Shown one piece after another: positions 17,158-26,277 of a DNA stretch of 64,000 nt. The stretch comes from Nostoc edaphicum CCNP1411. Its GTDB lineage: Bacteria > Cyanobacteriota > Cyanobacteriia > Cyanobacteriales > Nostocaceae. Below the pieces are notes generated by a model, which was not told where the DNA came from, did not search any database, and saw only the letters and a program-made list of their open reading frames with translations. The translations under genes and the position numbers were made by a program. The number at the start of each line of letters is the position of its first letter. Position 1 is the first letter of the stretch. Where the stretch lies: the NCBI RefSeq assembly GCF_014023275.1, contig NZ_CP054697.1, positions 124,001 through 188,000 on the forward strand, read 5' to 3'.

Positions 17158-17883
17158 ATGCTTGATTATTTGACGGCGGGTATTGCATTTTGGATGACTT
17201 TGTTTGGAGTACAGGAGTCGTTGTTAGAATTTCGCCTGGGTTATCTCGGTCGTTACTGGTTTCTTGCGATTAGTGCTAGCCTGCTCCTGAGCTTTTTGCT
17301 CTCTGCCCCAATTATTATCACGCTAATCATTAAATTTGCAGTAGATCCATTCACTTTCCCAGGCAATATTATTCTTTGTGCGATCGCTGCCGTCATCTTT
17401 GGTGTGATTCTCACCTTGGCGCAATGGCTGATACTCCGTCAATCCGAGATGACACCAAGAGTCTTTGCTCTGATCAATACAGTTATTGGAATTCTCATCT
17501 ACTTCCTACTGATGTGGCTCAATGAAGGTACTCTGGAGTGGAGCGGTAATCTCTTTGGGGGCTGGAAAACTGTCCTCGTCTTTTTAGCTGGTGGTGCGAT
17601 TACCGGAGCAGCCACAGGTAAAGCTTTGGATTTTTACTGTGAGCGAGTAGAACAGCGATTAATTCAGCTTGAGAGAGACAGAGTAGCAAGAGAAACCAGA
17701 GAGAGAGAACGGATAAAAAACGAAATATTTGAAAGAAAAAAGCTTGAGGCAGAAAAGCTCGAAAGAGAAGCCCTAGAAAGAAAAATGATTGAGAGAGAAA
17801 TGGCCTTAGCTGAAGAGAAAAAGTGGTACGAAGAACATGGTGATGATGATTTAGATTATGAGGATGAAGATGATGAAGAATAA
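17158..17883 (+). CDS. Membrane protein with a charged coiled-coil tail
   Basis: A 241-residue protein. Four hydrophobic segments lie at about residues 35-60, 68-95, 105-122 and 135-155. A long charged helix follows (residues 160-220, many Glu/Arg as in REREALERKMIEREM), ending in an acidic tail of Asp and Glu (DDDLDYEDEDDEE). The architecture suggests a membrane anchor with a cytoplasmic coiled coil. No family is recognised. No strong ribosome-binding site is seen before the ATG. Confidence 0.6.
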   Translation: MLDYLTAGIAFWMTLFGVQESLLEFRLGYLGRYWFLAISASLLLSFLLSAPIIITLIIKFAVDPFTFPGNIILCAIAAVIFGVILTLAQWLILRQSEMTPRVFALINTVIGILIYFLLMWLNEGTLEWSGNLFGGWKTVLVFLAGGAITGAATGKALDFYCERVEQRLIQLERDRVARETRERERIKNEIFERKKLEAEKLEREALERKMIEREMALAEEKKWYEEHGDDDLDYEDEDDEE

Positions 17884-18896
17884 TATTTGAGTATCAATTT
17901 ACACGCTAAACTGTCAGGTAAAATGAGTCCAAAACACAAAATTACCCTGGCTTTTATCCTTCTTTAGTAGTAAAGGAAAATTTTTGTGTAGCCAAGGGAC
18001 TTATAGTAGCCAAAATTTCATTGAGACAAAGAGGCAGCGCAGTCTTCTGCCTTAGTGCTAGCTCCTCCCTTTAGGAGCTATATCTGCATGGTATTTATTG
18101 AACTCTTGAAGCGCGATCACAATCTCAAAGTTTTCTTGGCTTTTAACCATTTAATATCAAGCAGATAAATGTAATTTGCTTAAATTCAAGATTAAAATCA
18201 TGATTTTAACTTGCTAAGGGAGTCCGAAATTAGCAATTCTTACAAAAGAAAGTTTTGTTGCAGAAAACTACTTTTGTCAGTAATTAGTAACGCTGTCAAT
18301 AATAGTACAAGCAACTGTTTTCAATGAAAAACGATTGTCTCTTGTGTTTCCCGTGTTCCTGATTTCGCTAAGTTTCCCTAATTCCTATGAGTTACAAAAA
18401 ATACGTTGCTGGCATTCCAAGCATTGCCAAACTAAAGCATCAATATTTCTTACACATTTGTAGTGTGTTAGCTTACAAGCAAAGGCAGTATCCGCGATCG
18501 CAACCTACAGATACCGGATACTGATAACTTCAACACCTTTTATCTATGAACCTATCCCACTAAGAGCTTGTCATGTAACAACCTTGCCTCTTTTGAGCTA
18601 GAAATGCCTTCTCAGTAAGCTTTCTAGATAATAAATTGTAAAAGTTGTTTCTTGACAGGCTCTAATAATATTTGTGCTATAAAGCTAAAGCTTAAGCTTA
18701 TTGAGAACTAAGAACGAAAAAATAAGGTTTTCAAGCACATTTTCCAAAACTAAGTAGAAATTTTTGGAATACTGGGATAGGTTGCTCTTTAATACTTAAA
18801 ATGCGATGTTTTGCAAAGATATTTATTGTAACTAAGAGATGCAACGATATTTAGAACAAGCGCTATTGATAACAAATTAAAAAAAAATTATAAATT
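17884..18896. other. One-kilobase intergenic region
   Basis: No coding sequence is supported. An 8-bp hairpin, TAGCTCCT (18059-18066) and AGGAGCTA (18073-18080) with a 6-base loop, may be a terminator for the membrane-protein gene. An inverted-repeat element lies at 18563-18663. The last 300 bases are AT-rich leader sequence of the glycosyltransferase gene. Confidence 0.4.
18563..18663. mobile_element. 101-bp inverted-repeat element (MITE-like)
   Basis: The left arm AGAGCTTGTCATGTAACAAC (18563) and the reverse complement of the right arm, AGAGCCTGTCAAGAAACAAC, agree at most positions over about 22 bp. The span is 101 bp, it has no coding capacity and no clear target duplication is seen. Confidence 0.4.
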
Positions 18897-20186
18897 ATGA
18901 CTCATTTTGGTATCCTTTGTCCACCCAGCACTGGACATCTTAACCCAATGACAGCGTTGGGTCGAGAATTACAAAGACGTGGGCATCGTGTGACTCTCTT
19001 TGGAATTGCCGATGCTCAATCTAAAGCACTGGCAGCAGGATTAGATTTTTACATGATCAGAGAGTCTCAGCACGCTCATGGAGGAACTGAAGAGTCCCTA
19101 ACAAAGTTGGGACAATTAAACGGTTTTGCCGCTTTGGAATATACTATGAATCTAATGAAAGAAGGAGTAAATCTGCTGCTTAATAAAGCTCCAGAAGCTC
19201 TTAGAGAAGCTGGTGTAGAAGCATTATTAGTAGACCAATTTATAGTAGAAGGTGAGACTATTGCTGAATTTCTGCAAATTCCTTTTATTACTGTATGCAA
19301 TGCCTTGCCAGTTAATGCAGAAGATGATATACCGCCTTTTTTTACAGACTGGAGATATAACCCGGCATGGTGGGCGCGTCTACGCAATCGATGTGCTTAC
19401 TTGTTGATGAAGCCGCTCACAAAACCAATCACGCAGATTTTAGATACCTATCGCCAAAAGTGGAGCTTGCCCCTTTATTCTCAAACACCTGACAAAGATA
19501 CCTTCTCTCAGCTTGCCCAGTTGAGCCAATTGCCTAAAGAATTTGATTTCCCAAGGCAGTCTTTGCCCAAGTGTTTTCATTTTACTGGCCCCTATCAAGA
19601 TTCAACTGGACGAGAACCCATACCTTTTCCTTATGAAAAGTTGACTGGGCAACCGTTGATTTACGCATCGATGGGAACTATACAAAATAGTTTATTAGAA
19701 ATTTTTCAAACTATTGCCTCAGTTTGCGTTGGATTAGATACCCAGCTAGTAATCTCTCTTGGTAAAGAGAGTGGATCAGAACCGCTCCAAGGACTACCTG
19801 GATCTCCGATAATTGTTAGTTACGCACCTCAACTGGAACTACTTAAAAAAGCAACTCTCACCATTACCCATGCAGGATTGAATACAGTTTTAGAATCTTT
19901 AAATAACGGTATCCCGATGGTAGCAATTCCAATCGCTAATGACCAGCCAGCAGTAGCAGCACGTATAGCATGGAGTGGAGCTGGTGAATTTGTGCCTGTA
20001 GCTAGTGTAAGTGTTCCTAAACTGCGAACAGCGATAAAGCAAGTTCTTGAGCAAGACTCTTATAAGCAGAATGCACTGAGATTACAATCTGCTATCCATC
20101 ATTCTGGAGGAGTCAGTCGTGCTGCCGATATTATCGAACAGGCCATAACTACGAGGAAACCTGTTTTCCTATCGAAGGATAAATAG
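18897..20186 (+). CDS. Family 1 glycosyltransferase (MGT / UGT-like)
   Basis: A 429-residue GT-B fold enzyme that transfers sugar from a nucleotide donor, probably to a small hydrophobic acceptor. The N-terminal Rossmann domain starts HFGILCPPSTGHLNPMTALG. The donor-binding C-terminal domain has PLIYASMGTIQNS, IVSYAPQLELLKKATLTITH and HAGLNTVLESLNNGIPMVAI (about residues 300-350), the usual UGT signature. Relatives glycosylate carotenoids, lipids or natural products; the acceptor here cannot be told. It is 55 bases upstream of the FHA-type gene, which may be co-transcribed. Confidence 0.8.
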   Translation: MTHFGILCPPSTGHLNPMTALGRELQRRGHRVTLFGIADAQSKALAAGLDFYMIRESQHAHGGTEESLTKLGQLNGFAALEYTMNLMKEGVNLLLNKAPEALREAGVEALLVDQFIVEGETIAEFLQIPFITVCNALPVNAEDDIPPFFTDWRYNPAWWARLRNRCAYLLMKPLTKPITQILDTYRQKWSLPLYSQTPDKDTFSQLAQLSQLPKEFDFPRQSLPKCFHFTGPYQDSTGREPIPFPYEKLTGQPLIYASMGTIQNSLLEIFQTIASVCVGLDTQLVISLGKESGSEPLQGLPGSPIIVSYAPQLELLKKATLTITHAGLNTVLESLNNGIPMVAIPIANDQPAVAARIAWSGAGEFVPVASVSVPKLRTAIKQVLEQDSYKQNALRLQSAIHHSGGVSRAADIIEQAITTRKPVFLSKDK

Positions 20187-20241
20187 TGTTGTTAAACATT
20201 ATTTACAAGATTAGGAAAAAATAAATTTACAATTTAATAAA

Positions 20242-22749
20242 ATGAGGCTTATAAATAAGACAAAATTTAGGATACAAGAATGGCACAGTAACTCTTTGAT
20301 TTTTAAAGTTACTCTCCTATATTTTTTATCTTTTTCAACACCAACTACTGCACAAATTGTCCCAGATACTAGCCTTATTGATGAGTCTCGTGTTCTCAAT
20401 CAAGGTAATACAAGTATTATCAATGGAGGAACTAAAGCAGGTAATAACTTATTTCATAGTTTTAAACAGTTTTCTTTACCTACAGATGGCACTGCGTATT
20501 TCAACAATACTTTGGATATCCAAAACATTTTTAGCCGAGTTACAAGTAAATCTCCTTCCGAAATTAATGGTTTGATTCGAGCGAATGGCACAGCAAATCT
20601 GTTTTTGATTAATCCTAATGGAATTATTTTCGGACCTAATGCGAGATTAAACGTTGGTGGTTCGTTTGTTGCAAGCACAGCGAATAGCATTAACTTTGCT
20701 AATAATTATCAATTCAGTGTTACAGATCCACAAGATATACCACCATTACTGACTCTTAAGGTGCCTATAGGACTGCAATATGGAGTAAATTCTGGTGCGA
20801 TTCAAGTTCGTGGCACAGGACATAATTTAACTATTTCTACACCCTTGTTCTCGCCCATCTTAGGATCTGGCGCTAGTCCAGATAGTCTACATCTATCTCC
20901 AGGAAAAACTCTTGCTTTGATAGGAGGTGATGTTAGCCTAACAGGTGGTATTTTAACGGCTCCAGGAGGGCGAATTGAATTAGGTGCTGTCAAATCTGGC
21001 ATAGTTAATCTTATTCCTAGCCCCACTGGTTGGACTTTAGATTATAAATATGTACAAGATTTTCAAGATATTAAGCTGTCTCAACAAGCGTTAGTAGATG
21101 CTAGCGGACTTAGTAGCGGTTCAATTCAATTAGTGAGTAAGCAGATTTCATTAACCAATGGCTCAGTAGCATTAATTCAAAATCAAGGAGTGCAGTCAGG
21201 GGGAAGTATAAATGTGAATGTTCTTGAATCTCTCGAGTTAAGTGGAACTTCTCTTGATGGAAAAATTGGTAGTGGATTTTTGAATGAAACTGTAGCAGGG
21301 AATATAGGTGATATTGTCGTTTCAGCAAAAAATTTAGCTATTCAGGATGGAGCAGTTATCAATGCCAAAACTTTTACGGGAGCGAATAGCGGCAATATAA
21401 TTCTTAATGTTTCTGAATCGACGCAAATAATAGGATTTTCCTCTATTAACTCTAATAACAATAGTGGCATTGGCAATTATACATTTAGTTCTGGCAATGG
21501 TGGAGAAATAATCATCAATACAGGGGGAGTCACAGCTTTTAATGGAGGAACTATAATATCTGGAACCTTTGGGGATGGCAAGAGTGGGAATTTAATTGTT
21601 AATGCCTCCCAAGGCATAAAACTAAGTGATTTTAATCCTTTTATTGTTATTGGAGCAAGCCAGCTTGCTGTTGCAAGCTTTAGTGCTGGAGATACTGGCG
21701 ATTTAACCATTAATACACCAAAAGTTTTTTTACAAAATGGCGGCAGCATTAATTCTTATGCTTTTGCTACTGGCAATGCAGGAAATATTAAAGTAAATGC
21801 TTATAATTCTGTAGACATAACACGTGAAGGTTCAAATGGATTGAATTATAAAATGCCTTTTGGTATCTCTTCATACGCGACTCCAAGCTCTGATGTAACA
21901 CAACAAGAATTATTAAATGTACCTATAATTCCAAATGGAGCATCTGGAGATGTAATAATTAATACTACCAAATTAAACATTAGAGATGGTGGAGTAATTA
22001 ACGGAAGTAATTTAGGAAATGGTAATGCAGGTAGCTTAAGGATTAATGCTAATGCGATTTATTTAGATAATGACGGGAGTATTGTAGCAGCAACTGTATT
22101 TGGTGAAGGAGGCAATATTTTTTTAAACTCCTCGTCTTTACAATTACATCGAGGCGGTAACATTAATGCCACCGCAGGCGGTGGTGGTAACGGCGGAAAT
22201 ATCGACATCAATACACGACTTATAATTGGCTCAGGAAATAGCAGTATAAAAGCTAATGCATTCGAGGGACGTGGCGGCAATATCAGAATCAACACCGAAG
22301 GACTATTCCTTTCTCCTGATAGCAAAATTACAACTAGTTCAGAATTCGGATTGAATGGTAATATCCAGATCAACGCTTTGGATAATAATTCTGGCATCAA
22401 TAAAGCTGCACCAGAAGTGGTTCCAACAACTCCTCAAATTACCCCAGCTTGCCAAAAACAAGTAGGCACAGGAACCAGTAGCTTTGCTGTTAGTAGTCGC
22501 AATCTACAATCTAAGCCTAACGACCTAATACATAACAATATTGAGCAAAGTAACTCTTTTTCCATTTCAGGTTTTAATAATCTGTATAATCCAGAATCAT
22601 TAAGAAGTAACCAACCCACACAAATTATAGAAGCTAACGTTTTGATTCGGGATTCTCAAGGGAATTTTGTTTTGACCACAGACCAAGCAAATTTAGCTTT
22701 GGATGATGCTTCACTGTCTGCAAGTTCTTGTTTTTCAGTATTTCAGTGA
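20242..22749 (+). CDS. Filamentous-haemagglutinin-type exported protein (two-partner secretion substrate)
   Basis: An 835-residue protein with a signal peptide (hydrophobic core VTLLYFLSF, cleavage near TTA). The TPS secretion domain is at about residues 40-330, with FLINPNGIIFGPNARLNVGG as the signature NPNGI segment. After it comes a beta-helix of Gly/Asn-rich coils (GNGGEIIINTGG, GNGGNIDINTR). The C-terminal 130 residues contain two cysteines (TPACQKQVG, SASSCFSVF). It should be exported through a TpsB/FhaC-like outer-membrane partner, which is not in this window. The CHAT gene follows after 15 bases, a common cyanobacterial pairing. Confidence 0.8.
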   Translation: MRLINKTKFRIQEWHSNSLIFKVTLLYFLSFSTPTTAQIVPDTSLIDESRVLNQGNTSIINGGTKAGNNLFHSFKQFSLPTDGTAYFNNTLDIQNIFSRVTSKSPSEINGLIRANGTANLFLINPNGIIFGPNARLNVGGSFVASTANSINFANNYQFSVTDPQDIPPLLTLKVPIGLQYGVNSGAIQVRGTGHNLTISTPLFSPILGSGASPDSLHLSPGKTLALIGGDVSLTGGILTAPGGRIELGAVKSGIVNLIPSPTGWTLDYKYVQDFQDIKLSQQALVDASGLSSGSIQLVSKQISLTNGSVALIQNQGVQSGGSINVNVLESLELSGTSLDGKIGSGFLNETVAGNIGDIVVSAKNLAIQDGAVINAKTFTGANSGNIILNVSESTQIIGFSSINSNNNSGIGNYTFSSGNGGEIIINTGGVTAFNGGTIISGTFGDGKSGNLIVNASQGIKLSDFNPFIVIGASQLAVASFSAGDTGDLTINTPKVFLQNGGSINSYAFATGNAGNIKVNAYNSVDITREGSNGLNYKMPFGISSYATPSSDVTQQELLNVPIIPNGASGDVIINTTKLNIRDGGVINGSNLGNGNAGSLRINANAIYLDNDGSIVAATVFGEGGNIFLNSSSLQLHRGGNINATAGGGGNGGNIDINTRLIIGSGNSSIKANAFEGRGGNIRINTEGLFLSPDSKITTSSEFGLNGNIQINALDNNSGINKAAPEVVPTTPQITPACQKQVGTGTSSFAVSSRNLQSKPNDLIHNNIEQSNSFSISGFNNLYNPESLRSNQPTQIIEANVLIRDSQGNFVLTTDQANLALDDASLSASSCFSVFQ

Positions 22750-22764
22750 TAAAAACATAGAAAA

Positions 22765-25269
22765 ATGATTTTACCTCAATGTTGCTTTAAATATCTCTTC
22801 TCAGGCGTTTTAGCGCTATCTATAATTCTAGTTCAATCATCTTCCCCTGCCCAGACTTTAAAAGAAGAAAAAGAACTCCTCAAGAATCAAGCAGTATCCC
22901 TGACTTCATCAGGTCACGAACAATTAGCTCTAGATCGAGCAAATGATGCTTTAAAAAGTTGGCAGGAATCTAACAAAATTTATCGCCAATTAAACGATCA
23001 AGAGGGAATTACGGTAAGCCTGATTAATCAAAATCTTGCTTTCCAAGCATTAGGATTACACAAAGAAGCTTGCAATAAACTTTTAGAAGCTTTAAACTTT
23101 AATACAAATCTAGGTATTTGCGACACGACTTTGCAGCAACTTGCTCTTGCTGAAAAAGAGCAACTGACAACATTAATTGGTAAGCAGAAGGCAACATCGG
23201 TTAACTTGCTTGGGTTACAGAATCTCGGAGAAGTCTTGCGGATTTTGGGTAAGTTAAACGAATCTGAAACAGTTCTACAAGAAACATTAACGCTAGCAAA
23301 ACTTGTATCTTCATCAAGAATTAGCGATATTTATCTGTCTCTGGGTAATATTGAACAGACAATTTATCAGCAATTGCAAGATAAATATTCTTGGATAGAG
23401 GAACCACTTTTTAGAGAGCAGATTGCTAATATTATTCCACAAAAGGCGCAAAAATCGCTTTTGTATTACCAAACATTAGAAAATATACCAGATATCTCCA
23501 AATCAGCTAAACTGCAAGCTCAGTTAAATCACTTAACTTTACTGATAAGTTGGGGAAAATGGCTCAGTCATCAACCAAATCAAGCGAACCTTCATCAGAA
23601 AGTTAATCAACAGATCCGAGTATTGGTAAATCAAATAGATGAAAATTCTTCTGCCTTTTTGGAGTTATCACCTGAGCCATCTATTCATGCTCGGTTGAAT
23701 TTTGCTAATAACCTCAGCCAGATCCCAGATGAACAATTGAAATCAGTAGCAATTCGATATGCTAAATTAGCCTTGAAAATGGCTGAAACTATTAATAGTA
23801 TCCGATGGTTATCCTATAGTTTTGGTACTTTAGGTAAATTATCAACTCAAACAGAACAAAAACAGGCATATTTTAAGAAAGCTTTAGGATTCGCTCAATC
23901 AATTCGGTCTTCCGATATCGCCTACCAATGGCAACAGCAGTTAGGATTAATTTACCAAAAGCAGGGAAAAACTGAGTTAGCGATTCAGAACTATAATGCT
24001 GCGATCGCAAACATGACTCAAGTTCGTGATAGTTTTTTGTCAAGTAACCGAGATTTACAGTTCTCATTCCAGGAGGAAATGGAACCGGCATATCGCAATT
24101 ATATGCGATTACTCTTAGCATCTCCTAGTCCTGATCTAAAAAAAGTAATACAAGTAAATCAAGGACTACAAATAGCACGTTTAGAAAACTTTCTTCGATG
24201 TGGCAAGCTTGACATTGTTGCTTTAAACCAGCTTCAAAATCTCAAGAACGTTCCATCTGTAATTAATATTATTGACTTAGAAGATACTATAGAGATAATT
24301 GTTCAGTCTCCAAATGGCTTACTTCACCATCATTCTGTTGACTCTAAGTTAGTCAGATTTCAGGTGAATCAGCTTTTAGAAGCGTTACAAAGCGAAAAAC
24401 TTATTAATATCAATGAGAGCGCTATTACCCATTATTCTCAAAAAATTTATGAATCTTTAATTACACCAATTAAAAGATATATACCCTCATCAGGGACGTT
24501 AGTATTCACTTTAGATAAATCTTTTCAAAGCTTACCAATGGGATTATTATATGATGGTAAAGATTATCTAATAGAGCATTATAGTATTGCAGGAACTGTA
24601 GGTTCTAGGGTAAGGCAACCTAGAATCTTGCATGAAAACCAGATGGTAGCTTTGATAGCTGGACTATCAAAAATTAGCCCCAGCTATATAGATAAAAATG
24701 CACCCAAAAACATGGGAAATTTGCCTCCATCTAAACAAGAACTAGAAAATGTTGAAAAACAAACTAAATCGTCAGTAGCCTTGTTAGACGATAAATTTAC
24801 CTTTAAAAGGTTCAAAGAAGAACTGACTCAAAATAATTTTCCTATTGTACATATTACTACCCACGGTCAATTCAGTTCTGATCCACTCAAAACAGTACTG
24901 GTAGCCTATGACAAACTAATTAATATTAGAGACTTTGACAGCTTAATCAGAGACAAAACTGAAAATAGTCAAGATGCAATTGAGTTACTTGTCCTCAGCG
25001 CCTGCGAAACTGCAAAAGGCAACAAGCAGTCAGTGATGGGAATTGCAGGGATAGCTGCCCAGGCAGGTGCGCGGAGTACTGTCGCTACTTTGTGGCGCGT
25101 GGATGCCAATTCTACCGCTTTGCTTATGCAAGAATTTTATAAAGGGTTGAATAATGGCTTACCTAAAGCAGAGGCATTACGTCAGGCACAATTGAGTTTA
25201 CTGTCAAATCCCCAATATCAAAAATCTTACTACTGGGCCCCGTTCCTCCTGGTGGGAAGTTGGTTGTAG
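22765..25269 (+). CDS. CHAT-domain protease-like protein with TPR repeats and signal peptide
   Basis: An 834-residue protein. Residues 1-30 look like a signal peptide (SGVLALSIILVQSSSPAQT). Residues about 40-450 are helical TPR-like repeats. The CHAT domain is C-terminal, with the catalytic His in HITTHGQFSSD (about residue 702) and Cys in LLVLSACETAKG (about 747), then GIAGIAAQAGARSTVATLWR. CHAT domains are caspase-fold cysteine peptidases related to separase. The FHA-type neighbour 15 bases upstream is a plausible partner or substrate. The 3' end overlaps the convergent gene at 25230 by 40 bases. Confidence 0.8.
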   Translation: MILPQCCFKYLFSGVLALSIILVQSSSPAQTLKEEKELLKNQAVSLTSSGHEQLALDRANDALKSWQESNKIYRQLNDQEGITVSLINQNLAFQALGLHKEACNKLLEALNFNTNLGICDTTLQQLALAEKEQLTTLIGKQKATSVNLLGLQNLGEVLRILGKLNESETVLQETLTLAKLVSSSRISDIYLSLGNIEQTIYQQLQDKYSWIEEPLFREQIANIIPQKAQKSLLYYQTLENIPDISKSAKLQAQLNHLTLLISWGKWLSHQPNQANLHQKVNQQIRVLVNQIDENSSAFLELSPEPSIHARLNFANNLSQIPDEQLKSVAIRYAKLALKMAETINSIRWLSYSFGTLGKLSTQTEQKQAYFKKALGFAQSIRSSDIAYQWQQQLGLIYQKQGKTELAIQNYNAAIANMTQVRDSFLSSNRDLQFSFQEEMEPAYRNYMRLLLASPSPDLKKVIQVNQGLQIARLENFLRCGKLDIVALNQLQNLKNVPSVINIIDLEDTIEIIVQSPNGLLHHHSVDSKLVRFQVNQLLEALQSEKLININESAITHYSQKIYESLITPIKRYIPSSGTLVFTLDKSFQSLPMGLLYDGKDYLIEHYSIAGTVGSRVRQPRILHENQMVALIAGLSKISPSYIDKNAPKNMGNLPPSKQELENVEKQTKSSVALLDDKFTFKRFKEELTQNNFPIVHITTHGQFSSDPLKTVLVAYDKLINIRDFDSLIRDKTENSQDAIELLVLSACETAKGNKQSVMGIAGIAAQAGARSTVATLWRVDANSTALLMQEFYKGLNNGLPKAEALRQAQLSLLSNPQYQKSYYWAPFLLVGSWL

Positions 25270-26234
25270 AATTTCACCATCTTCAAACCTTCTTGCGCTT
25301 TTTGTAACTCTTTTGAATTATTACTACTTTTCGCTATCTCAAAAGCCTTGGTGTATTGGCGTTTAGCTTCGTTTGTCAACCAAGCCCTCAGATAGCGATC
25401 GCCCAGTACTCTGTAAAGAGTTGGATTTCGGCTAGGAGTTGCGGTTTCCGTGTGTGACTTCAGCATCTCAATTGTTTCATTTAAAAGATTTTCTGACGCA
25501 TAGATTGCGTCTATATCAAGAACAGTCTCCTCTGGTGGTAGTCCTAATTCTTTAATGCGTTTAATATTTTGTGCAATTTCTTCTTGTGAAGCTATAGACA
25601 ATAGGTTAACAGGCGTTGAGTCATAGCTAAAAGCATTACCATCTTTGTAAGCAAAGACAGATATTGTATATATGCCCTCCGGTTGAAACTCCTTTTCATC
25701 ACTTGGGTAGGCAAGCCGAGTTTGACTTACAATTTTTTCCCATCTAAACTCGTAACTTTCTACTTTGACTTTGTAAGAAGTAGCACCCTTAACAGGAGTC
25801 CAAGTTATTTCCGGGCGAGGATTCAATGTTGAAGTACTGTAAGGAGAAATAATTGTCGGCTCATCGCTTTCTTCTGTGCCTCCTTTCGGACGGAAGCATC
25901 CTACGACATTGTTAGGGTTGCAATTAGCATTAATAGTTTCAATCTTGGGGCATTCGTCTGAAACAATACCACTAGATAATTTTAAAATTTTCCCAGAACT
26001 GTAACAGAGAAAGTCAATAGTACCACCGTTTAAAACTTCTATGCTTTCTTTTTCACAAATCAAGCTTTTAGTGCCAAAGCGTTTCTCGCCTCTGCCCATT
26101 ATCCTGCCAATTGCCTCACAGCGAACTTGGCTTCTTTTAACTCTTATTAGTGGTACACTTGCGACCAATGGCACATCTTTTAATATCAAAAAAGTCAAGC
26201 AGAAAAATGCCCAATATTTTGTACTTAATCCCAC
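25230..26234 (-). CDS. Secreted protein with a fibronectin-like segment and helical tail
   Basis: A 334-residue protein from a GTG start. Residues 1-25 form a signal peptide. The next 100 residues are Cys-containing (VRCEAIG, LICEKES, FLCYSSG, SDECPK, ANCNPNN), likely disulfide-bonded. A fibronectin-III-like stretch follows (RPEITWTPVKGATSYKVKVE, about 140-215). The tail (about 220-330) is helical, TPR-like (YRVLGDRYLRAWLTNEAKRQ). It is the last gene of the STAND-kinase operon, 43 bases after the kinase stop. The exact role is unknown; the domain mix suggests an extracytoplasmic adaptor. Confidence 0.65.
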   Translation of the reverse strand: MGLSTKYWAFFCLTFLILKDVPLVASVPLIRVKRSQVRCEAIGRIMGRGEKRFGTKSLICEKESIEVLNGGTIDFLCYSSGKILKLSSGIVSDECPKIETINANCNPNNVVGCFRPKGGTEESDEPTIISPYSTSTLNPRPEITWTPVKGATSYKVKVESYEFRWEKIVSQTRLAYPSDEKEFQPEGIYTISVFAYKDGNAFSYDSTPVNLLSIASQEEIAQNIKRIKELGLPPEETVLDIDAIYASENLLNETIEMLKSHTETATPSRNPTLYRVLGDRYLRAWLTNEAKRQYTKAFEIAKSSNNSKELQKAQEGLKMVKFYNQLPTRRNGAQ

Positions 26235-26277
26235 AAAAATTTCTCTATTTTTAGTATTATTTCCTTTTATTAGCTTA

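Noticed and set aside
16920..17160. Small plus-strand frames after the frameshifted gene
   Set aside because: Short, without ribosome-binding sites, and overlapping a likely promoter region for two divergent genes.
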